Shown one piece after another: positions 19,960 to 30,474 of a stretch of DNA of 64,000 nucleotides (its first letter is position 1; the number at the start of each line of letters is the position of its first letter). A model generated the notes under the pieces. It saw only the letters and a program-made list of their open reading frames with translations. It ran no database searches and was not told the origin of the DNA. Position numbers and translations under genes: made by a program. Where the stretch lies: contig JAONGR010000003.1 in assembly GCA_028375605.1 (NCBI GenBank), positions 1 through 64,000 of the forward strand. The letters are read 5' to 3'. The DNA comes from Arcobacteraceae bacterium. Lineage in GTDB: Bacteria; Campylobacterota; Campylobacteria; Campylobacterales; Arcobacteraceae.

Positions 19960-21177
19960 TTAATTAAAATAATCTTTTTCTACATCTGTAAAAAACTTCC
20001 ATGTTATTGGTAAAATTTTCACTAATGCATCTTTCTCTAATGATTCATTTTGTTTATTTAAAACCATAATTGCATTACACTTATGTAATACACCCACCAT
20101 ACCAGCTGCTCTTTTTTCTGATGCTGTGAAAAACTCTCCATCAAAAAAACCAGGGATGATAGTAGTTCTTCCTTTTTTGTTATTTAATTTTTTACCCATT
20201 TTTGCTAAGAGAGTATTATGATAAATATTTTTACTTCCTGATAATTTTTGCATAATTATTTTTCCAAAAACTTCAAATATAAGTGCAGCTGCTAAAGGAT
20301 TACCCGGAAGATTTAAAATGTAAGTATTATTTATTTTTCCAAAAACTGTTGGTTTTCCTGGTTTGATAGTGATACCATCAAAAAGTGTTTCCATATCAAA
20401 AGAATCAAATGCTTCTTTTGTAAAGTCAGCATCTCCGACACTTATACCTCCACTTGTGATGATAAAATCAGCATATAAAGAGTTAGAGATCATCTCTTGT
20501 AGTGATGCAACACTATCTTTTGCCATCCCTACAAATGTAACGTCAGCACCTAATTCTTGCGTTCTTGCTAATAGTGTTGGAGTATTTGAATTGTAGAGCT
20601 GGTAATCTTCTATTTTTTCATAATGAAGTTTTAGTTCTTCTCCACTAGTAAAGACAGAAATTTTAGGTTTACGATATACTTTAACATGAGTGATACCTTG
20701 TGAAGCTAAGATAGTAACAGATGAAAAATTTAAATCATCACCTTGGTTTAAAAGTTTTACACCTTTTTCTATATCTTCGCCAGTAAATCGAACATGTTGA
20801 TTATTTTTAATATCACTTGGTAAAAGAATTGTATTTTCATCTATATCTTTTGTTAATTCTTTTGGTACTATAGCTTCAGTTGATGTAGGTATTCGTGCGC
20901 CAGTCATTATTTTAACGCACTGACCTTCTTCAAAATTTGTTGTCTTTTCACTTCCAGCAAATATTGTATCAATAATTTTAATTTCTTTATTTACATCGCT
21001 TAATTTTACTGCATAACCATCCATGGCAGAATTATTGAATGTAGGGAGTGATAATTTGGCATAGATATCTTCAGCTAATATTCTATCTTGAATATTTTCA
21101 ATAGGAACTATTTCACAAGAAACTTTTGCGATGTTTTTACTGATAATTCGTAATGCTTCTTTAATACAAATACTCAT
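19960..21177 (-). CDS. moeA: Molybdopterin molybdenumtransferase
   Basis: LPTFNNSAMDGYAV, TSGGISVGDADF and LPGNPLAA. Confidence 0.93.
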   Translation of the reverse strand: MSICIKEALRIISKNIAKVSCEIVPIENIQDRILAEDIYAKLSLPTFNNSAMDGYAVKLSDVNKEIKIIDTIFAGSEKTTNFEEGQCVKIMTGARIPTSTEAIVPKELTKDIDENTILLPSDIKNNQHVRFTGEDIEKGVKLLNQGDDLNFSSVTILASQGITHVKVYRKPKISVFTSGEELKLHYEKIEDYQLYNSNTPTLLARTQELGADVTFVGMAKDSVASLQEMISNSLYADFIITSGGISVGDADFTKEAFDSFDMETLFDGITIKPGKPTVFGKINNTYILNLPGNPLAAALIFEVFGKIIMQKLSGSKNIYHNTLLAKMGKKLNNKKGRTTIIPGFFDGEFFTASEKRAAGMVGVLHKCNAIMVLNKQNESLEKDALVKILPITWKFFTDVEKDYFN

Positions 21178-21239
21178 AGTACTACCCCTTAATTTTTATA
21201 TGATATAATACCAAAAAATATTAAAGAGGAATATTATAT

Positions 21240-21644
21240 ATGGATTTTGTAACTACGTCGATTACATGGCATGTTTATGCTATTGTGATATTAGTTTTAA
21301 TAATGATAAACAATCTTTTTGCAGTATTAAAAGCAAATGATTATATTACATTAGTAAAAAAGTTAAAAATTATGACACCTATTTTTCATTCAATGAATGC
21401 AGTTGTTGCTTATACTGGAGGTATTATTGCTGCTTATTCTCATGATTTGAGTATTACTATCCTTCTTATGTTATCAACCACTATTTTTGTTATGGTATTA
21501 GAGATTAAAAGATATAAAAAAATGAGGGTAATTAAACTAGCAGAAGTAGAAAAACAAGCAGAGTTTGTTAAGTTTGCTAAGAAAATTTACATGATGGAAA
21601 TAGGAGCAATAATGTTTACATATGTTGTTTCAAAAATATTTTAA
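21240..21644 (+). CDS. Hypothetical membrane protein
   Basis: ORF with approximately 4 hydrophobic segments. Confidence 0.65.
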   Translation: MDFVTTSITWHVYAIVILVLIMINNLFAVLKANDYITLVKKLKIMTPIFHSMNAVVAYTGGIIAAYSHDLSITILLMLSTTIFVMVLEIKRYKKMRVIKLAEVEKQAEFVKFAKKIYMMEIGAIMFTYVVSKIF

Positions 21645-21653
21645 TATAGAGCC

Positions 21654-22325
21654 ATGCAATACACCTATCATAAAGACTCAGGCTTTGATGTTATTGAAAT
21701 AGAAGCAGAATTACATAAGTATTTGTTTAAAGTGAGACGCCATGATATAAATGAAAATTTATATTTTAGAAATTTAGATGACAATAATATTTATACCTAT
21801 AAAGTACAAAGTATAGACAGACGAAAAACTATTTTATCTTTACAAGGTTATGAAGAAAAAATAATAGAACCTAAAAAAGAGTTACATATAGGATGGTGTA
21901 AAATAGACCCTAAATCTATTGAAAAAGTAATAGCTAGTTTAAATGAATTAGGTGTAACAAAAATCACTTTTATAAATTGTGAATTTTCGCAAAAGAAATA
22001 TACAATAAATTTTGAAAAATTAGAAAAATTACTTATTAATTCTAGTCAGCAGTCAGGTCGTAGTAATATTATCAAACTTGAAGAATGTGAGTGTTTAGAT
22101 AAATTTATAGAAAACAATCCAGATACTTATATGTTTAATTTTTCTACAAATTTGATTGATGATAAAAAAGATGATATTAAAACGATTTTAATTGGCTGTG
22201 AAGGTGGCTTTTCTTCATCTGAAATAAGTTCATTTAATAAAGAGAAAATTGTAGGAATAGATTCAAATTTAATTTTACGAAGTGAAACAGGTGTAATTAC
22301 GATTGCATCAAAAATATCCGTATAA
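21654..22325 (+). CDS. rsmE: 16S rRNA (uracil1498-N3)-methyltransferase
   Basis: SQQSGRSNIIKLEE, IGCEGGFSSSEI and LRSETGVI motifs. Confidence 0.9.
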   Translation: MQYTYHKDSGFDVIEIEAELHKYLFKVRRHDINENLYFRNLDDNNIYTYKVQSIDRRKTILSLQGYEEKIIEPKKELHIGWCKIDPKSIEKVIASLNELGVTKITFINCEFSQKKYTINFEKLEKLLINSSQQSGRSNIIKLEECECLDKFIENNPDTYMFNFSTNLIDDKKDDIKTILIGCEGGFSSSEISSFNKEKIVGIDSNLILRSETGVITIASKISV

Positions 22326-22335
22326 TTTCAAATAG

Positions 22336-22366
22336 ATAAAGTAAAACAATAATTGTCTTACTTTAT
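22336..22366. terminator. Symmetric hairpin between convergent rsmE and rhodanese genes
   Basis: ATAAAGTAAaACAAT/ATTGTcTTACTTTAT, overlapping the rhodanese stop codon. Confidence 0.65.
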
Positions 22367-22795
22367 TGTTTTAAGTCCCTTATCTATCCATCCATAGTTT
22401 ATTCCACCATCAAGCTCATAAACATTTTGATACCGTAATTGAGTACTTAAAAACTCACCAACTGTTTTTGTTCTATTCGCATGAGCACACACTAAAATAA
22501 ATTTTTGATCTTTAGTTTTTACTATTTTAATAAATTCTTCCATCCATTTATTTATATCATATTTCCCATATCCATCAAAAAAAGTTAAACGATGGCTATT
22601 TTCTATTATTCCATATTTTTTCCATTCATCTTCTCTTCTTATGTCGATAAGAATAGTTCCCTTTGAAATTTCAGTTTGTACATCTTTAGTACTCATTGTT
22701 TTAAAGTCAGCTAACATTATATTTCCAAATAATAAGATAAAAAAAATTGTTTTGTACATTTTTTTCCTTTTCAATAATAAAAAAGGGAAAAACAA
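22358..22795 (-). CDS. Rhodanese-like domain protein, exported
   Basis: ILIDIRREDEWKKYG and ILVCAHANRTKTVGEFL (active-site Cys in VCAHANRT). Confidence 0.82.
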   Translation of the reverse strand: MFFPFLLLKRKKMYKTIFFILLFGNIMLADFKTMSTKDVQTEISKGTILIDIRREDEWKKYGIIENSHRLTFFDGYGKYDINKWMEEFIKIVKTKDQKFILVCAHANRTKTVGEFLSTQLRYQNVYELDGGINYGWIDKGLKTIK

Positions 22796-22813
22796 TTGTT
22801 TCTCCCTTTTTTT
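22779..22813 (-). terminator. Terminator hairpin downstream of petABC
   Basis: aaaagggaaaaacaattgtttctccctttt flanked by T/A tracts. Confidence 0.75.
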
Positions 22814-22852
22814 ATAGTTTGATTTAAGATCAATTAAATAATAAATTATTAT

Positions 22853-23728
22853 CTAATGAACTTCTCTCCAAATTTTGATTTTCCATAACCAAGCAAAGAT
22901 TGCAAAGATTACTAAATATCCTAAAAATGGTCCACCTAATGCTTCTCGTTCAGCTTTTTTACTATCACCAGCTTCAGTCAAGTAACCAATTACTTGTTCT
23001 TCTGATTCTTGTGTTAGCCCAACTCTTGGCATAGCTGTTCCTGCTAAATGTTTTTGAGGATCATTTATGAACTCATGTAAATAATGTTCACCTCTACTTC
23101 TAATCATTTGAGATAAATCTGGTGGTACTACACCCATGTAAGATTTAATATTCTCATCAGGAGTTTTAGCTGCCATAGATCCACCATAGAAATCACCATA
23201 TTTGATACTATGACATCTTTGACAAGCGTCAGAATATACTTCTTTATTTGTCATCTCTTTTGGAGCAATTGATTGTAAGTATGCAACAATATCTGCAATC
23301 TCTTGTGGTTGCATCCAGTTATAAGCTGGCATAGGATGTGACGCATGCCCATCTTCATACTTATGAGATGTTTTTGAAGCTTTTGCAGGGTCTTTAATAA
23401 ATGCAGCTAAATAATCAGCATTATAAAGTTTACCAGCAGAACTTAAATCAGGTGGTACAACACCATAGGCTGCAGCATTAGAAGCATCATCCATAATTGC
23501 AGGAAAACCTACTGCTGTAATACTATGACACGCTGTACAATTAGCTGCAACAGTTTCTGCACCTTTAGTTGCATCACCTGTTAAACCATTTAATCCATCT
23601 ACATCTTTAAATGTATATTCAGGTGCAGGTACATGCGGATGTAATTTAGTGTGAGCAAATGGCTCAACACCCCAGTATAATAATCCAGTAAAGAATACTA
23701 CAACTGCTAATATTTTAATCTCTCTCAT
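22853..23728 (-). CDS. petC: Cytochrome bc1 complex diheme cytochrome c subunit
   Basis: Two CXXCH motifs (CTACHS, CQRCHS) and C-terminal TM; operon with petB and petA. Confidence 0.92.
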   Translation of the reverse strand: MREIKILAVVVFFTGLLYWGVEPFAHTKLHPHVPAPEYTFKDVDGLNGLTGDATKGAETVAANCTACHSITAVGFPAIMDDASNAAAYGVVPPDLSSAGKLYNADYLAAFIKDPAKASKTSHKYEDGHASHPMPAYNWMQPQEIADIVAYLQSIAPKEMTNKEVYSDACQRCHSIKYGDFYGGSMAAKTPDENIKSYMGVVPPDLSQMIRSRGEHYLHEFINDPQKHLAGTAMPRVGLTQESEEQVIGYLTEAGDSKKAEREALGGPFLGYLVIFAIFAWLWKIKIWREVH

Positions 23729-24978
23729 TATAATGCTCCTCTTGCTTTTGCATCTGCTTTAGTAACAAATGGCATAGATGCAAATAGTAGTAAGAATACT
23801 GCTGTTGCATAGAAACCTACCCAAGCATTAGCACCAGTTGGTGGTAATTTACCATAAACAGTAAGTACAAGTAAATCTACAATCATAATCCAGAACCAAA
23901 TAAAGAATCTAGGTCTTTTATGTGCAGGTAAAATATCTGGATCTCTATCAATAAAAGGAATAATTAAGAATGCTGCTTGTGCAAATCCAAAAATCATTAA
24001 TCCAATATCTCCAGCTTTTAATCCAAACATATCAAAGAAAGGTCCTCTTAATGTTTCATAAGACCATAAGAAATACCACTCAGGATAAATATGTGCTGGG
24101 GTTTTCATAGGGTTTGCAGGGTCAAAGTTAACTGGATCCATTGCAAAGTTATAGTTGAAGAAAACTAAGTAGAAATAGAATATTAAGAATATACCAAGTA
24201 CTGCAAAATCTTTAGATAAGAATACAGGCCAAAATGGGATAACTTTAGCTTCTTTTTTATTTCCAGCTAAGTATTTCTCAGCTTCTGCATCATAATCAAT
24301 ATCTTCAGAAGTTTGATTATTTACATGAGGAATTCTTAATGTATAAAAGTGAACTACAATAAGTTTTATAATTACTAATGGTAATAGGAAAACGTGTAAC
24401 ATGAAGAATCTAGTAAGCGTTGCATCATTAACAGCAAATCCACCTCTAATCCATTCAACAAGTCCCCAAGCTTCTAAAGATCCACCAGCAAATAAGTTAG
24501 TAATAACGGCTGCTGCCCAGTAAGACATTTGTCCCCATGGTAACATATAACCTGAGAAACCTTCAGCACTGAATGTTACGAATAATAACATACCAGAAAG
24601 CCAGATCATCTCTCTACCTTTTTTATAAGAACCGTAGTAAATACCAGTAAACATATGAATATATATGATTAAGAATATTACAGATGCTGCAACACCGTGC
24701 ATATGTCTAAATAACCAACCATAAGCAACATCTTGCATAATTGTATAGTTTACACTATCAAATGCTAGTGCAGTATCTGGTTTGTAATACATTAATAGAA
24801 AAATTCCACTAATAATTAAAATTGCGAAAGTTGTAGCTAGTACTACACCCATAGCCCATAAGAAGTTGATATCTTTTGGAATCCAATATTCTGTCATCAT
24901 AGTTTTCCAGAATTTTTTACCGTTTAATCTTTTTTCAAGACCTTCAGCACTGAAAAATGATTCTTTAATTTCTGCCAT
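23728..24978 (-). CDS. petB: Cytochrome b
   Basis: GWLFRHMHGVAASVIF, GYMLPWGQMSYW and PEWYFLWSYETLR. Confidence 0.95.
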   Translation of the reverse strand: MAEIKESFFSAEGLEKRLNGKKFWKTMMTEYWIPKDINFLWAMGVVLATTFAILIISGIFLLMYYKPDTALAFDSVNYTIMQDVAYGWLFRHMHGVAASVIFLIIYIHMFTGIYYGSYKKGREMIWLSGMLLFVTFSAEGFSGYMLPWGQMSYWAAAVITNLFAGGSLEAWGLVEWIRGGFAVNDATLTRFFMLHVFLLPLVIIKLIVVHFYTLRIPHVNNQTSEDIDYDAEAEKYLAGNKKEAKVIPFWPVFLSKDFAVLGIFLIFYFYLVFFNYNFAMDPVNFDPANPMKTPAHIYPEWYFLWSYETLRGPFFDMFGLKAGDIGLMIFGFAQAAFLIIPFIDRDPDILPAHKRPRFFIWFWIMIVDLLVLTVYGKLPPTGANAWVGFYATAVFLLLFASMPFVTKADAKARGAL

Positions 24979-24987
24979 TTTTTATCC

Positions 24988-25491
24988 TTATGCTCTAGCT
25001 GTCATCATAGCTTTAGATTCAGTTCCCTCTTCACCAAGAGTAAGAACAGTACCGTTAAGACTAAATGGTGGTACATTAAGTGGTTTAGGTGGTGGTCCAA
25101 ATGTTTGTTGACCATTAGGATTGAACTCACCCCCATGACATGCACATTTCCAACCAGTTTTTTTCCATGCTGGAATACATCCAAGATGTGTACAAAGACC
25201 AATAGTTACAGTATATCTTTTGTCAGCAATAACTAAATCACCGTCAAATTTTTCCATCTCTGTTGTTTTTTCAAGAACAAAAATAGGTTTTCCTCTCCAA
25301 GTAAATATTTTTGGTGTGCCTGGAACTAATTCGCTATTTGCAAGGTCTATTGTAGTAAACCCCGCTGCAAGAACTGATGGAAGTGGATCCCATGCTTGTT
25401 TCATACCAACAAGCGATGCTGCCCCTCCAACTGCTGCTACAGCTGCAAATGACATTCCAAGAAAGTCTCGTCTATTTGTTTTGTTAGACAT
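24988..25491 (-). CDS. petA: Rieske 2Fe-2S protein of cytochrome bc1
   Basis: Tat signal NRRDFLGMSFAA; Rieske boxes CTHLGC and CACHGGEF. Confidence 0.95.
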   Translation of the reverse strand: MSNKTNRRDFLGMSFAAVAAVGGAASLVGMKQAWDPLPSVLAAGFTTIDLANSELVPGTPKIFTWRGKPIFVLEKTTEMEKFDGDLVIADKRYTVTIGLCTHLGCIPAWKKTGWKCACHGGEFNPNGQQTFGPPPKPLNVPPFSLNGTVLTLGEEGTESKAMMTARA

Positions 25492-25691
25492 TATTTTTTC
25501 CTTTTAGTCGTTAATTTTTAATCGAACTAGTATAATCTTTTTTTACTTAAATTACTTATACTTGTAATCTAAATTAAGATTTATTTAAGGTAGTTGAGTT
25601 TTAGTGTATCATTTTGAACTATTTAAATTTATTTTCATATTTATAAGTAAGGATTTGTTATAATCTTAAAAATATACAATTAAGGATAAAT

Positions 25692-26186
25692 ATGAATTTT
25701 GTTTCAATTATTATGGGTAGTAAGTCTGATTATGAGGTTATGAAAAACTGTGCAAATACACTAGAGATGTTTAACGTAAAATATGAGTTAATTATATCTT
25801 CAGCACATAGATCTCCTGAGAGAACAAAAAATTATATCAAAGAAGCTGAAGCTAAAGGAGCAAAAGTATTTATTGCTGCTGCTGGTATGGCTGCGCATCT
25901 TGCTGGTGCTTTAGCTGCTGGAACAACAAAACCTGTTATTGGTGTGCCTATGAAAGGTGGAGCAATGGATGGTATGGATGCTATGCTTTCTACTGTACAA
26001 ATGCCTTCTGGTATGCCAGTTGCTACTGTTGCCTTAGGTAAAGCAGGAGCTATTAATGCAGCATATTTAGCAATGCAAATTTTATCAATTACAGATAGTG
26101 AATTAGCTGCAAAAATATTAGAGGATAGAATAGTTAAAGAAAAAAATGTTGAGAATGATTCTCGAGAGATTGAAGTTTTAATATAA
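25692..26186 (+). CDS. purE: N5-carboxyaminoimidazole ribonucleotide mutase
   Basis: [24 protein letters not shown] and [11 protein letters not shown]. Confidence 0.96.
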   Translation: MNFVSIIMGSKSDYEVMKNCANTLEMFNVKYELIISSAHRSPERTKNYIKEAEAKGAKVFIAAAGMAAHLAGALAAGTTKPVIGVPMKGGAMDGMDAMLSTVQMPSGMPVATVALGKAGAINAAYLAMQILSITDSELAAKILEDRIVKEKNVENDSREIEVLI

Positions 26187-26188
26187 CT

Positions 26189-27082
26189 ATGAAGGATAAC
26201 AACTTTACATTTTCTCAAATTTTATTAAAACTACAACAATACTGGGCAGAACAAGGGTGTAATATTTTACAACCATATGATATCCCTGCGGGTGCTGGTA
26301 CATTTCATCCCGCAACACTTTTAAGAAGTTTAGATAGTAAACCTTGGTCGGTTGCGTATGTTGCACCAAGTAGAAGACCAACAGATGGAAGATATGGTGA
26401 AAATCCAAATAGGCTTGGATCTTATTATCAATTTCAAGCATTGATAAAACCTAGTCCTGATAATATTCAAGATTTATACCTTAAGTCTTTAGAATATTTA
26501 GGTTTAGATTTATCAAAACACGATATTAGATTTGTAGAAGACAATTGGGAATCTCCAACACTTGGTGCTTGGGGTCTTGGTTGGGAAGTATGGCTTGATG
26601 GTATGGAAGTAACTCAGTTTACATATTTTCAACAAGTAGGAGGAATCGCTTGTGATCCTGTTGCTGTTGAGATTACATATGGAACAGAAAGACTTGCAAT
26701 GTATCTTCAAGGTGTTGATAATATTTTTGATATCGTTTGGAATGAAAATGAACATGGTATTACAACATATAAAGACATCCACATGGAAAGTGAAATTGAA
26801 TTTAGTAAATATAACTTTGAAGTAGCCAATACGGATATGTTATTTAGACATTTTGATGAATTCTATGAAGAGTGTCAAAAATGTTTAGAAGCCCAACTTC
26901 CACTTCCTGCATACGATCAGTGTATGTTAGCTTCTCATGCTTTTAATACTTTGGACGCAAGAAAAGCTATTAGTGTTACTAGTAGACAAAACTATATTTT
27001 AAAAGTACGTGAATTGTCTTTAGGATGTGCTAAAATGTATAAAGAACAAGAGCCAGAAAGATTAAAAAGATTAGGTTACTAA
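26189..27082 (+). CDS. glyQ: Glycyl-tRNA synthetase alpha subunit
   Basis: [31 protein letters not shown]. Confidence 0.96.
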   Translation: MKDNNFTFSQILLKLQQYWAEQGCNILQPYDIPAGAGTFHPATLLRSLDSKPWSVAYVAPSRRPTDGRYGENPNRLGSYYQFQALIKPSPDNIQDLYLKSLEYLGLDLSKHDIRFVEDNWESPTLGAWGLGWEVWLDGMEVTQFTYFQQVGGIACDPVAVEITYGTERLAMYLQGVDNIFDIVWNENEHGITTYKDIHMESEIEFSKYNFEVANTDMLFRHFDEFYEECQKCLEAQLPLPAYDQCMLASHAFNTLDARKAISVTSRQNYILKVRELSLGCAKMYKEQEPERLKRLGY

Positions 27083-27093
27083 GTAGTAAGTGT

Positions 27094-27828
27094 ATGATAA
27101 TAAAAGATATTTATAATTATTTAGATTCATTATCCCCTTTTTCTCTTCAAGAAAAATGGGATAATAGTGGTCTCATAGTTGGAAATATGAATGATGAGTT
27201 TTCTAATATTTATATCTCATTGGATTTAGATTTAGATATGATAAAAAAAGTTAAAAAAAATAGCTTAATTATTACTCATCATCCACTTATCTTTTCTGCT
27301 TTAAAAACAATCAACAATGATAGTTATAGTACAAAAATATTAAAAAAACTTATTAAAAAAGACATATCTTTAATCTCTATCCATACGAATATCGATAAAA
27401 CACATTTAAATAATTATGTAGGTCGAGACATTTTAGGATTAGATTTTAAAAAAGATGAAGATTTTATTTTAAAAGCGGATATAGATTTATCCTTTGAGAG
27501 TTTTACAAAACTTCTAAAAGATAAATTAAATTTAAAAATACTAAAAGTTGTTAATGCGAAAAAAAATATTAAGAGTGTTTCTTTAACAACAGGTTCTGGT
27601 ATGTCTTTGTTATCAAGTATTACTACAGATTGTTTCCTAACTGGAGATATTAAATATCACGAAGCTATGGAAGCAAAAGCTCGTAATATTTGTCTAATAG
27701 ACATAGGACATTATGAAAGTGAGATACATTTTATGTCACTTCTTGATATGCTTCTAAAAAAATATTTGAAAACTAATGGTAAAAAAGCTATAATGCTAAA
27801 ATCACACAATCCATTTAATTATATGTAA
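27094..27828 (+). CDS. Nif3-like dinuclear metal centre protein
   Basis: PFSLQEKWDNSGLIVG, ITHHPLIF and SIHTNID motifs. Confidence 0.88.
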   Translation: MIIKDIYNYLDSLSPFSLQEKWDNSGLIVGNMNDEFSNIYISLDLDLDMIKKVKKNSLIITHHPLIFSALKTINNDSYSTKILKKLIKKDISLISIHTNIDKTHLNNYVGRDILGLDFKKDEDFILKADIDLSFESFTKLLKDKLNLKILKVVNAKKNIKSVSLTTGSGMSLLSSITTDCFLTGDIKYHEAMEAKARNICLIDIGHYESEIHFMSLLDMLLKKYLKTNGKKAIMLKSHNPFNYM

Positions 27829-27838
27829 GGAAAACAGA

Positions 27839-28555
27839 TTGAATAAACACCTAGAACAATTAGTAAAATTATCGACATTCGATAAGGACATTGTAAATTT
27901 TGATCCAAAAATCAAGAACGAAGAAGAAAAACTTAAATCATTTACACAAGTTGTAACTAAATTAACAGAAAACGTTGAAAAATTATACGTAATCATTGAT
28001 GATGCAAAAAACAAAAGAATCAAAAATGATATTCATTTAAAAGAGTTATCGGATAAATTAGAAGAGATAGCTGGAAAGCATAAATTAGCAAAAAATGAAA
28101 AAGAAGTAAAAGCATTACAACTTGAAGAAGAGATTGCTAAAGAGCAAGTTAATTTTGCAAATGAAGAGATCACTAGATTAGATTCATTAGCTGCTGTTAA
28201 AACAGAAGAACTTGATACTATTAAAGCTGAATTAGCAGAAGAAGAAGAATCTGTTAAAGAACTAAAAGAGGCAATTGACAAAAATATTGCAGAATTAGAG
28301 AAGTCTAAAAATTCTGTTTATGAAGAAAAATCTGTTTTAGTTTCTACAGTTGATTCTAAAGTTTTATCTTTTTATGAAAAAATCAAAAGATGGGCACATG
28401 AAAGTGCTGTAGTTCCTGTTAAAAAACAAGCTTGTTATGGTTGTCACATGAAATTAAATGATAGGTTTTATAGTGAATTTTCAGCTTCTAACGAAATTAT
28501 GACATGTCCTCATTGTGGTAGAATTATCTATAAAGAGAATGAGCCATCAGCATAA
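27839..28555 (+). CDS. Coiled-coil protein with C4-type zinc ribbon
   Basis: Long coiled coil then CYGCHMKLNDRF...CPHCGRIIY. Confidence 0.87.
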   Translation: MNKHLEQLVKLSTFDKDIVNFDPKIKNEEEKLKSFTQVVTKLTENVEKLYVIIDDAKNKRIKNDIHLKELSDKLEEIAGKHKLAKNEKEVKALQLEEEIAKEQVNFANEEITRLDSLAAVKTEELDTIKAELAEEEESVKELKEAIDKNIAELEKSKNSVYEEKSVLVSTVDSKVLSFYEKIKRWAHESAVVPVKKQACYGCHMKLNDRFYSEFSASNEIMTCPHCGRIIYKENEPSA

Positions 28556-28579
28556 CAATAGTTCATTAGATAATAAATA

Positions 28580-29725
28580 ATGTTTAAATTTATTTATTAT
28601 CTTTTGGCATTAGGTTTGTATCTTCTTACAATACCTTATTTACTTTTTAAATCTAGAAGTAAAAAATACTCAGTAGCAATTCCATCAAAGTTTTTTTTAT
28701 CGAATAACCCTCCATTTGAAGAAAATAAAATATGGTTTCATAGTTGCTCTCAGGGTGAAACAACAGCATTAAAGCCGATATTTGATGAACTAAATAATGA
28801 AGATATTAATTTATCTGTTATTACTAATACTGGTTTTGCACAGGGTTTAAAAATGACTAAAAATATTAGGTATTTACCTTTTGAAATATTTTTGCCATTC
28901 TGGGTTACAAAACAAAAAGTATTATTAGTAATGGAAGCAGAACTTTGGTACATGCTTTTTTTAACAGCATTTAACAAAGGTACAAAAACAGTTTTAATAA
29001 ATGCAAGAATTAATGATAAATCGTATCAAACATATAAAAGATATAGCTTTTTTTATAAACAATTATTTAAGTATGTTGGAAAAATATTTGCACAAAGCCA
29101 AACAGATAAAATTCGTTTAGAGAGCTTAGGTGCAAAAAATATTGAAGTGATTGGAAATATTAAATTAGCAAGTTTACCTAAGACGACAAAAGAATTTATA
29201 AAACCTGATGGTATAATAATCACAGCAGGTAGTACTCATAAAAATGAAGAAGAGATTATTTTAGATGCTTGGGATAAAAAACAGGGAAAACTTTTTTTAG
29301 TACCAAGGCATCCAGAACGATTTGATGAAGTTTTTGCTTTAGTTGATAATCAATATAAAAATAGTAAAGTGAGTTATCATAGATATTCTCAAAAGAATAA
29401 TTTTGATAGCGATATCGTGATAATTGACGTTATGGGAGAACTTATAAATATCTATGCTATTAGTGATGTAGTTATTTTAGGTGGAGGATTTATAAAAACA
29501 GCAGGTGGACACAATCCTATTGAACCAGCTTTTTTTAATAACACTATTATAAGTGGTGAGGTAATTTTTAACCAAAAATCGCTTTTTGAGTGTGTAAATG
29601 ATTATTATTTAATTAAAAATGATGAGTTGAAAACATATTTAGATGATATAGAAAATTTACAAAAATCAAGTTTAGGGCAAGCAGGGACTGTTGAGCCTAT
29701 ATTAAAATATATAAAGGATATATAA
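28580..29725 (+). CDS. waaA: 3-deoxy-D-manno-octulosonic acid transferase
   Basis: IWFHSCSQGETTALKPI, TAGSTHKNEEEIIL and ILGGGFIKTAGGHNPIEPA. Confidence 0.92.
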   Translation: MFKFIYYLLALGLYLLTIPYLLFKSRSKKYSVAIPSKFFLSNNPPFEENKIWFHSCSQGETTALKPIFDELNNEDINLSVITNTGFAQGLKMTKNIRYLPFEIFLPFWVTKQKVLLVMEAELWYMLFLTAFNKGTKTVLINARINDKSYQTYKRYSFFYKQLFKYVGKIFAQSQTDKIRLESLGAKNIEVIGNIKLASLPKTTKEFIKPDGIIITAGSTHKNEEEIILDAWDKKQGKLFLVPRHPERFDEVFALVDNQYKNSKVSYHRYSQKNNFDSDIVIIDVMGELINIYAISDVVILGGGFIKTAGGHNPIEPAFFNNTIISGEVIFNQKSLFECVNDYYLIKNDELKTYLDDIENLQKSSLGQAGTVEPILKYIKDI

Positions 29726-29727
29726 TT

Positions 29728-30465
29728 ATGGAAAAAGCATATAAATTATTAGCATTTCAAGAGGGTATCTCAAACGGAAAAGCAAAAGAGCTTATTGATA
29801 AAGGTGTTGTAACTGTTATGGGAAAAAAACTTCAAGTAGCCAGGGGTGAGATGAAAGAAGATACAGTATTTAAAGTAAAAGATATTGCAAATGCTAGAGT
29901 TATTTTTGAAGATGATGATATTTTAGTAGTTGATAAACCTGCTCATTTAAATTCACAAGAAGTTGAAAAAAAATTTCCACAAGCAGTATTGTTAAATCGT
30001 TTAGATAAAGAAACAAGTGGTGTGATGTTACTTGCTAAAAATGAAGATTTTAGAAAAAAAGCAATTAATGAATTTAAAAACCATAAAGTTTACAAAGAAT
30101 ATGTAGCAATCGTTGATGGTAAAATTGTTGAAGAAGAGGTTATTGATATGCCTATTTCAACTATTAAAGGAAAAACAGCTCGAAGTAGAATTGATGAAGA
30201 GCATGGAAAACCTGCAAAAACAACTGTTTATCCAAATATGATAGAGGGTAAAAAAAGTAAAATTAAAATTATTATTGAAAACGGAAGAACACACCAAATT
30301 AGAGTACATTTGCAATATGCAGGTATGCCAATCATTGGTGATTTACAGTACGGTAAAGCATCAAATCAAGTTTCAAGAGTAATGTTACATAGTAAAGTTA
30401 CAAGAATATTAGGATATGAATTTCAATCGAAAGAACCAAAAGAGTTTTTCCATTTCGGATTTTAG
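29728..30465 (+). CDS. RluA family pseudouridine synthase
   Basis: LLNRLDKETSGVMLLAKN and NGRTHQIRVHLQYAGMPIIGD. Confidence 0.9.
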   Translation: MEKAYKLLAFQEGISNGKAKELIDKGVVTVMGKKLQVARGEMKEDTVFKVKDIANARVIFEDDDILVVDKPAHLNSQEVEKKFPQAVLLNRLDKETSGVMLLAKNEDFRKKAINEFKNHKVYKEYVAIVDGKIVEEEVIDMPISTIKGKTARSRIDEEHGKPAKTTVYPNMIEGKKSKIKIIIENGRTHQIRVHLQYAGMPIIGDLQYGKASNQVSRVMLHSKVTRILGYEFQSKEPKEFFHFGF

Positions 30466-30474
30466 GAGATTAGT

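Noticed and set aside
24866-25507. Several ORFs overlapping petA/petB (24866-25111, 25005-25202, 25220-25507)
   Set aside because: Shadow ORFs of the Rieske/cytochrome b genes; low-complexity translations without support.
28033-28281. Ser-rich antisense ORF in the zinc-ribbon protein gene
   Set aside because: Complement of a coiled-coil coding region; Ser/Ala bias is expected from antisense of Glu/Lys-rich codons.
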